From contig OY969805.1 of NCBI GenBank assembly GCA_963703325.1, positions 2,604,001 to 2,668,000 of the forward strand: a DNA stretch of 64,000 nt, in the 5' to 3' direction. Made by a program: the position numbers and the translations under genes. Below the pieces are notes generated by a model. That model ran no database searches. It was given only the letters and a program-made list of their open reading frames with translations, and had not been told where the DNA came from. The stretch comes from Aquilonibacter sp963703325. Its GTDB lineage: Bacteria > Vulcanimicrobiota > Vulcanimicrobiia > Vulcanimicrobiales > Vulcanimicrobiaceae. The first letter of the stretch is position 1. The number at the start of each line of letters is the position of its first letter. Positions 60,088-64,000 of this stretch are shown here, piece after piece.

Positions 60088-61929
60088 CTATTCGACCGTG
60101 ACGGTCTTGGCTAAATTGCGCGGCTGATCGACGTCCTTACCTTCGATGTCGGCAATGTGATAGGCGAGCAACTGCAGCGGGATCACGTTGACGATCGGTG
60201 AGAGCAGCTCGTCGACTTTCGGCACCCAGAACACGTGGTCGGCGACCTGTGCGGCTTCTTCATCGCCGTAGTTGGCGACCAGAATGATCGGAGCTTCGCG
60301 CGCCTTCGACTCCATCACGTTGGAAAAAATTTTTTCCCGCACCCGACCGTCGGTCATGACCCCGATTACCGGCGTTTCGGTATCGAGTAGCGCGATCGGC
60401 CCGTGCTTCATCTCGCCTGCGGCGTAGCCTTCGGCGTGGATATAGCTGATTTCTTTGAGCTTGAGCGCGCCTTCGAGTGCGGTCGGATAGTTGATGTAGC
60501 GTCCGATGAACAGACAGCTGCGCATCTTGCGAATCTTGCGGGCAACTTCGCGAATGTGTTTGGAAGTATCGAGCACGACGTCGACACTGGCGGGAAGCAG
60601 CTTCGTATTTTCCGCGATTTCAGCCAGCCGCCGCGGCTCGACCGTCCCGCGTACGGCTGCAAGATAGAGCGCAAAGAGCGTCATCGCGGTCACTTGCGAG
60701 ACGTACGTCTTGGTGGCTGCGACGCCGATCTCCGGACCGCCGCGCGTATAGAGCGTTCCGTCGGCAATGCGCGTCAGATGCGAGCCGACGACATTGCAGA
60801 TGCCCAGAATCGAGCTTCCGGCATCCTTGGCAATGCGCACCGCCTCGATGGTGTCGGCCGTCTCGCCGGATTGCGACATCGCAATGACGAGCGTCGTCGA
60901 ATCGATGACCGGATCGCCGTAGCGAAATTCGCTCGCCAACTCCATCTCGACCGGCAGCTTCACCAACGAGCGCAGCAGATACATGCCGACCATGCCGGCG
61001 TGGTAGGCCGTCCCGCAGCCGGTGATCGCGATCTTCGAAATCTCTTTGAGGCGCTCGACCGTGATGCCACCGATCTCGTCGCTCAAGTCGACCTGCGCGT
61101 CGCCGTCGATGCGCCCTGCCAACGTCTCTTTGATGACGTCGGGCTGCTCAAAGATCTCCTTGAGCATGAAATGTTTGTAGCCGCTCTTTTCGGCCGAGGC
61201 GGCATCCCAGGTGACGTTGATGACGTCGCGCACGATCGGCGTGCCGTCGTAACGCATCAAGCGATAGCCTGTGCGATCGACGACCGCCATCTCGCCTTCT
61301 TGCAAAATGATTTCGCGACGGGTGTACGGCAGAATCGCCGGAGTGTCGGAAGCGACGTACATCTCGCCTTCGCCGATTCCGATCACGAGCGGACTCGCGC
61401 CGTTGCGCGCAAAGATCAGCTGTCCCGGCTCCTCGCTCGAAATGACGCCGAGCGCATAGGCGCCCCGCACGTCAGCGAGTGTCTTGCGAAGCGCGACCTC
61501 GAGATCGCCGTCGTTGTGCATCTCGATCAAATGCGCCAGTACTTCGGTATCGGTTTCGCTGCGAAAGACGTGGCCGAGCTCGATGAGCTTCGCGCGAAGC
61601 GCCGCGTAGTTTTCGATGATGCCGTTGTGCACGACCGCGATGCGGCCGCTGCAATCCATGTGCGGATGGGCGTTGGCATCGTTCGGGCGGCCGTGCGTGG
61701 CCCAGCGGGTGTGTCCGAGCCCGACCTTGCCGTGTAACGCATGGCCGTTGCGCAGCCGGTCGGCAAGGCGCGAAAGTTTGCCTTCCGCCTTGCTTCCGGT
61801 CAACGCTCCATCGGCGTCGATCACGGCGATTCCGGCGCTGTCGTACCCTCGATACTCGAGTCGCGCTAGCGAGTCGAGTATGATCGGAACGCTATCGCGC
61901 TCGCCGATGTAACCTACAATTCCACACAT
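60088..61929 (-). CDS. glmS: Glutamine-fructose-6-phosphate aminotransferase
   Basis: Makes glucosamine-6-phosphate from fructose-6-phosphate and glutamine, the entry to UDP-GlcNAc. It has 613 residues. The nucleophile is Cys1 after Met removal (CGIVGYIGERD), the GATase part has HTRWATHGRPND and GIIENYAALR, and two SIS domains have CGTAYHAGMVG, SQSGETADTIEA and EISYIHAEGYAAGEMKHGP. Upstream of the ATG a 9-bp hairpin presents the ribosome site in its loop. It feeds GlmM at 29919. The glmS ribozyme is not seen. Confidence 0.97.
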   Translation of the reverse strand: MCGIVGYIGERDSVPIILDSLARLEYRGYDSAGIAVIDADGALTGSKAEGKLSRLADRLRNGHALHGKVGLGHTRWATHGRPNDANAHPHMDCSGRIAVVHNGIIENYAALRAKLIELGHVFRSETDTEVLAHLIEMHNDGDLEVALRKTLADVRGAYALGVISSEEPGQLIFARNGASPLVIGIGEGEMYVASDTPAILPYTRREIILQEGEMAVVDRTGYRLMRYDGTPIVRDVINVTWDAASAEKSGYKHFMLKEIFEQPDVIKETLAGRIDGDAQVDLSDEIGGITVERLKEISKIAITGCGTAYHAGMVGMYLLRSLVKLPVEMELASEFRYGDPVIDSTTLVIAMSQSGETADTIEAVRIAKDAGSSILGICNVVGSHLTRIADGTLYTRGGPEIGVAATKTYVSQVTAMTLFALYLAAVRGTVEPRRLAEIAENTKLLPASVDVVLDTSKHIREVARKIRKMRSCLFIGRYINYPTALEGALKLKEISYIHAEGYAAGEMKHGPIALLDTETPVIGVMTDGRVREKIFSNVMESKAREAPIILVANYGDEEAAQVADHVFWVPKVDELLSPIVNVIPLQLLAYHIADIEGKDVDQPRNLAKTVTVE

Positions 61930-61950
61930 GGATTCAGCTCCGCTGAATCC
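61930..61950 (-). promoter_or_regulatory. Hairpin at the glmS ribosome binding site
   Basis: Immediately before the glmS ATG, GGATTCAGC (61930-61938) and GCTGAATCC (61942-61950) form a perfect 9-bp stem with the 3-base loop TCC. On the coding strand the loop and its edge read GGAG, 8 bases before the ATG. The ribosome site is thus at the hairpin tip and may be occluded or presented by folding. A second hairpin GCCCC-TTC-GGGGC is at 61960-61972. Confidence 0.6.
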
Positions 61951-61999
61951 TTAACGTTTGCCCCTTCGGGGCAAGCCGTGGCCTCGTAGACGATGGCAC

Positions 62000-62272
62000 T
62001 TATTTGATGCCTTCCTTCGTACGGTGGTACTGGATGTGGCCCTCGGCGATCTCGTCGAGCGCGATCGAGACCGGCTTGTTGGGGTTGATCTCGTTCTGGT
62101 CTACCAGCGGTTCGCTGGCGAAGAACTCGCGACGGTCGGAGAACGGGAGCTGCTGGATACGGATCCAGTTGTTCAGCTGGCGCGCGCGCTTCGTAACGAT
62201 GTTGACGAGGCTAAACTTCGAGTCTGCGTGCTTGAGCAGCGCATCGAGGTCGCCAAAAACGGTTTTACTCAC
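62000..62272 (-). CDS. rpoZ: DNA-directed RNA polymerase omega subunit
   Basis: Small RNA polymerase assembly subunit of 90 residues. The conserved helix LVNIVTKRARQLNNW (typically containing RAxQL) is clear, and the C-terminal KPVSIALDEIAEG fits the family. The GTG start follows gmk by 28 bases, the common gmk-rpoZ order. The middle segment SDRREFFASEPLVDQNEINP is an insertion-like acidic loop, longer than in E. coli at this place. It is transcribed towards glmS. Confidence 0.92.
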   Translation of the reverse strand: MSKTVFGDLDALLKHADSKFSLVNIVTKRARQLNNWIRIQQLPFSDRREFFASEPLVDQNEINPNKPVSIALDEIAEGHIQYHRTKEGIK

Positions 62273-62300
62273 GATGGGTTTTCCTTGGTTCCTTTGCTAG

Positions 62301-62921
62301 CTAGTTCTGTTCGACGTCCGCAAGCGAATCGTCGCTGTACCGGTGAATCCGAAATCGTTCGGCCTGAACGATGGCCTGCAAATCCGCGGTGGCCTGGTCA
62401 GGTTTTCCCTGTTCGTTGATGACGATGTAGTCAAAGTCACGGATGTAGCGCATCTCCTGATGTGCGATTTCCAGCCGTGTGGCGATCTCTTCATTCGTCT
62501 CGGTGCGCCGCGCGAGGAGACGTTTGCGCAGTTGCGAGAAACGATCCGGCACCAGGAAGATCAGCACCGCGTCGGGATACGCGGCCTTGACCTCGAGCGC
62601 GCCGTTGACTTCCGGCTTCATGATGACGTCGTACCCGTGGGTCAGGGTGTCGACCACGAAGTCGCGCGGTGTGCCGTAGAGATTGCTATTGTAGTCCTTA
62701 GTTTCCAGGAACGCCCCCATGGCCGCGCGCGCCTGGAACTCGGAACGCGTCAGGAAGAAATAGTGCTCGCCTTCACGCTCGCCCGGGCGCGGGTCTCGCG
62801 TGGTGGCCGAGACCGAATAGCGCAGGCGCGGCATCCGCGCAATCAGAGCATCGACCAGGGTATCCTTGCCCGCTCCTGATGGGCCGGACACGACGAAGAG
62901 CAGCCCCGGGCCGGTGATCAC
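62301..62921 (-). CDS. gmk: Guanylate kinase
   Basis: Phosphorylates GMP to GDP. It has 206 residues from GTG 62921. The P-loop is VSGPSGAGKDTL, followed by SATTRDPRPGEREGEHYFFL (GMP site), NLYGTPRDFVV and the DYIVINEQG segment near the end. The usual IDVQGA is VNGALEV here, a conservative change. It begins 162 bases from the divergent small membrane protein gene. Followed by rpoZ, as in many bacteria. Confidence 0.96.
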   Translation of the reverse strand: MITGPGLLFVVSGPSGAGKDTLVDALIARMPRLRYSVSATTRDPRPGEREGEHYFFLTRSEFQARAAMGAFLETKDYNSNLYGTPRDFVVDTLTHGYDVIMKPEVNGALEVKAAYPDAVLIFLVPDRFSQLRKRLLARRTETNEEIATRLEIAHQEMRYIRDFDYIVINEQGKPDQATADLQAIVQAERFRIHRYSDDSLADVEQN

Positions 62922-63083
62922 GCGAACTCCTCTGGACGCAAAGGCTCATCTGTTCCCACCCAACGAGGCGGACACCTGGTTCTGGCCGTCAGGCCGAGCT
63001 CCGGAGGGGGTCGACGACCTCCGCAGCGATTATGCTGGGACGAGACCTGCCAACGGAGATCTCTGGAAGGAAGGACGGAAATC

Positions 63084-63392
63084 ATGATCGGTACGACCAC
63101 GCGTGTACGTTCGTTCAACGTCGTTCAGCTCGGGCTGATGTACGGGATAATCTGCGCGGTCATCGGGGTCATCCTGGGACTACTGCTCGGTATCTTCAGC
63201 GGAGCCCTCGCGTCGATTCCGGGCGGTTACTTTCCGAACATCGGCTTTCTCGGCATCATCCTGTTTCCGATCTTGTACGGTATTGGGCTCTTCATCATCG
63301 GTTTCATCGAAGGCCTGGTCGTCGGCGCCGTCTACAACCTTGTCGCGGGTTGGATCGGCGGCGTCGAGATTCAACTCGAAACGCGCGCCTAG
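63084..63392 (+). CDS. Small membrane protein (DUF3566-like)
   Basis: ATG 63084 with the strong ribosome site GGAAGGAAGGACGG. It has 102 residues with two membrane helices (about 16-40 and 50-82) and short polar ends. The pattern, with LGLMYGIICAVIGVILGLL and NIGFLGIILFPILYGIGLF, is of the kind annotated as DUF3566-like or similar transmembrane proteins. The role is unknown. It lies 10 bases before the NFACT gene. Confidence 0.7.
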   Translation: MIGTTTRVRSFNVVQLGLMYGIICAVIGVILGLLLGIFSGALASIPGGYFPNIGFLGIILFPILYGIGLFIIGFIEGLVVGAVYNLVAGWIGGVEIQLETRA

Positions 63393-63402
63393 CGGAGGAG
63401 CG

Positions 63403-64000
63403 ATGGCGAGCCTGCGCACTAGCCCGGAGCTCATCGCGCGGCTCGCCGCCGAACTCGACGCGCGTTTCGCCGGGTCGCGCGTGCGCGACGTCGGGCGTTT
63501 GGCCGACGGACGCGCGGCCATCATCCTCTGGTCTCGCGGCAGCGAGCATGCCCTTTGCATCGACGTGTTCGGCACGCCGCCGCTCGTCACGGTCGAAGAT
63601 GGGCACGAGCTGCCGATCGAAGTTGAACCGGGATTCATTCGTGCCGCCGGCGCCGCGTTGCGCGGCAGCACGCTGCTTGCCGTCAAGGCTCGTAAGGACG
63701 ATCGCCTGCTTCGTTTCACCTTCGGCACGCGCTCGCGTTTCGGGGTTGGCGACGAGAGCGAGCTATTTATCGAACTGGTTCCGCGCTTTGGTAACATCGT
63801 GCTCGTGCGTAAGGAGCGGATCGTTGCGGCGCTCAAGGAGTTCTCACTCGCGGAGAATCAGACGCGCGCGATAGAAACTGGTCAGCCGTACGGATTGCCG
63901 CCGCTGATGGCACGCGCGTCCCAGCCGCCGGTCGAACTTGCTGCGGATGCGAGCGTCCTCGACTACCTGCGCGGTGCGCGTGAACAGACGCATGCGTCGA
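63403..64000 (+). CDS. rqcH: NFACT family protein (RqcH/FbpA-like), 3' end outside window
   Basis: The frame starts at ATG 63403 with GGAGGAG upstream and is open to the end of the window, so only the N-terminal 199 residues are seen. NFACT-N phrases are LAAELDARFAGSRVRDVGRL, ELFIELVPRFGNIVLVRKER and the IETGQPYGLPP segment that follows the first domain. RqcH proteins bind peptidyl-tRNA on split 50S subunits and add alanine tails to stalled nascent chains. The C-terminal catalytic region is beyond the window, so activity cannot be confirmed. The symbol is provisional. Confidence 0.82.
   Translation, partial: MASLRTSPELIARLAAELDARFAGSRVRDVGRLADGRAAIILWSRGSEHALCIDVFGTPPLVTVEDGHELPIEVEPGFIRAAGAALRGSTLLAVKARKDDRLLRFTFGTRSRFGVGDESELFIELVPRFGNIVLVRKERIVAALKEFSLAENQTRAIETGQPYGLPPLMARASQPPVELAADASVLDYLRGAREQTHAS

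Noticed and set aside
60403..61737. Long plus-strand open frame of about 440 codons antisense to glmS
   Set aside because: It lies wholly under an unmistakable glmS on the other strand, is rich in Arg and Asp as expected of a GC-rich shadow, and has no ribosome site.
61930..62000. glmS ribozyme
   Set aside because: The leader between rpoZ and glmS is about 70 bases, with two short hairpins and no room for the ribozyme core.
1..64000. CRISPR arrays, rRNA genes and insertion sequences
   Set aside because: I saw no regularly spaced repeats, rRNA segments or transposase genes anywhere in the window.

Overview
The window is a dense, GC-rich bacterial chromosome segment with short intergenic gaps, many 4-base start/stop overlaps and frequent GTG and TTG starts. 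A TonB-dependent receptor and an MlaE-MlaF-MlaD lipid transport set show two membranes. The cdaA-cdaR-glmM operon, a ydaO/yuaA c-di-AMP riboswitch, and an MlaD that appears fused to an outer-membrane barrel are features seen in Terrabacteria-type diderms. Taken together the content fits an uncultured diderm lineage such as Candidatus Eremiobacterota (WPS-2). That assignment is inferred from gene content only, not from a phylogeny.

Layout. 1-3261: end of aroB, then priA. 3274-10131: an accessory block of visibly lower GC (Fic protein, 1145-residue protein with about 36 octapeptide repeats, secreted protein, membrane protein, TPR-sulfotransferase). 10219-26390: hydrolases and peptide or D-amino-acid genes (S12 serine hydrolase, M81 peptidase, XRE-cupin regulator, alpha/beta hydrolase, two tandem S12 hydrolases with membrane tails, TonB receptor, peptide-binding lipoprotein, DgcN-like and DgcA-like proteins, ThrE-like exporter). 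26449-32660: rpsT, rsgA, the c-di-AMP operon, the riboswitch with its NlpC/P60 gene, a DUF4870-like membrane gene and tRNA-Gln(UUG). 33042-45759: single enzymes (DJ-1 family, tricorn-like protease, C1 peptidase, GlcF, Ldh2, malate dehydrogenase, DNA glycosylase) and three genes broken by a frameshift or stop. 46046-54451: secreted beta-propeller-like lipoprotein, GGDEF-EAL protein, XerC/D, DUF4097-like lipoprotein, FAD-linked oxidase, ketopantoate reductase. 54462-64000: mlaD, mlaF, mlaE, rph, small secreted proteins, glmS, rpoZ, gmk and the start of an NFACT protein.

How the genes fit together. CdaA makes c-di-AMP, CdaR regulates it, and GlmM makes glucosamine-1-phosphate for peptidoglycan. 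A c-di-AMP riboswitch then precedes a secreted cell-wall hydrolase, so second messenger, wall precursor synthesis and wall remodelling form one compact circuit. glmS, which supplies GlmM, is also in the window with a hairpin over its ribosome binding site. The 10219-25067 region looks like a scavenging locus for peptides or peptidoglycan fragments, but no ABC permease is present. The Mla genes probably form a transport chain in which one MlaD polypeptide spans the envelope.

Best leads: the c-di-AMP circuit, the MlaD-barrel fusion, the octapeptide-repeat cassette, and a DUF4870-like gene whose reading frame begins straight after an in-frame TAA with no ordinary start codon.
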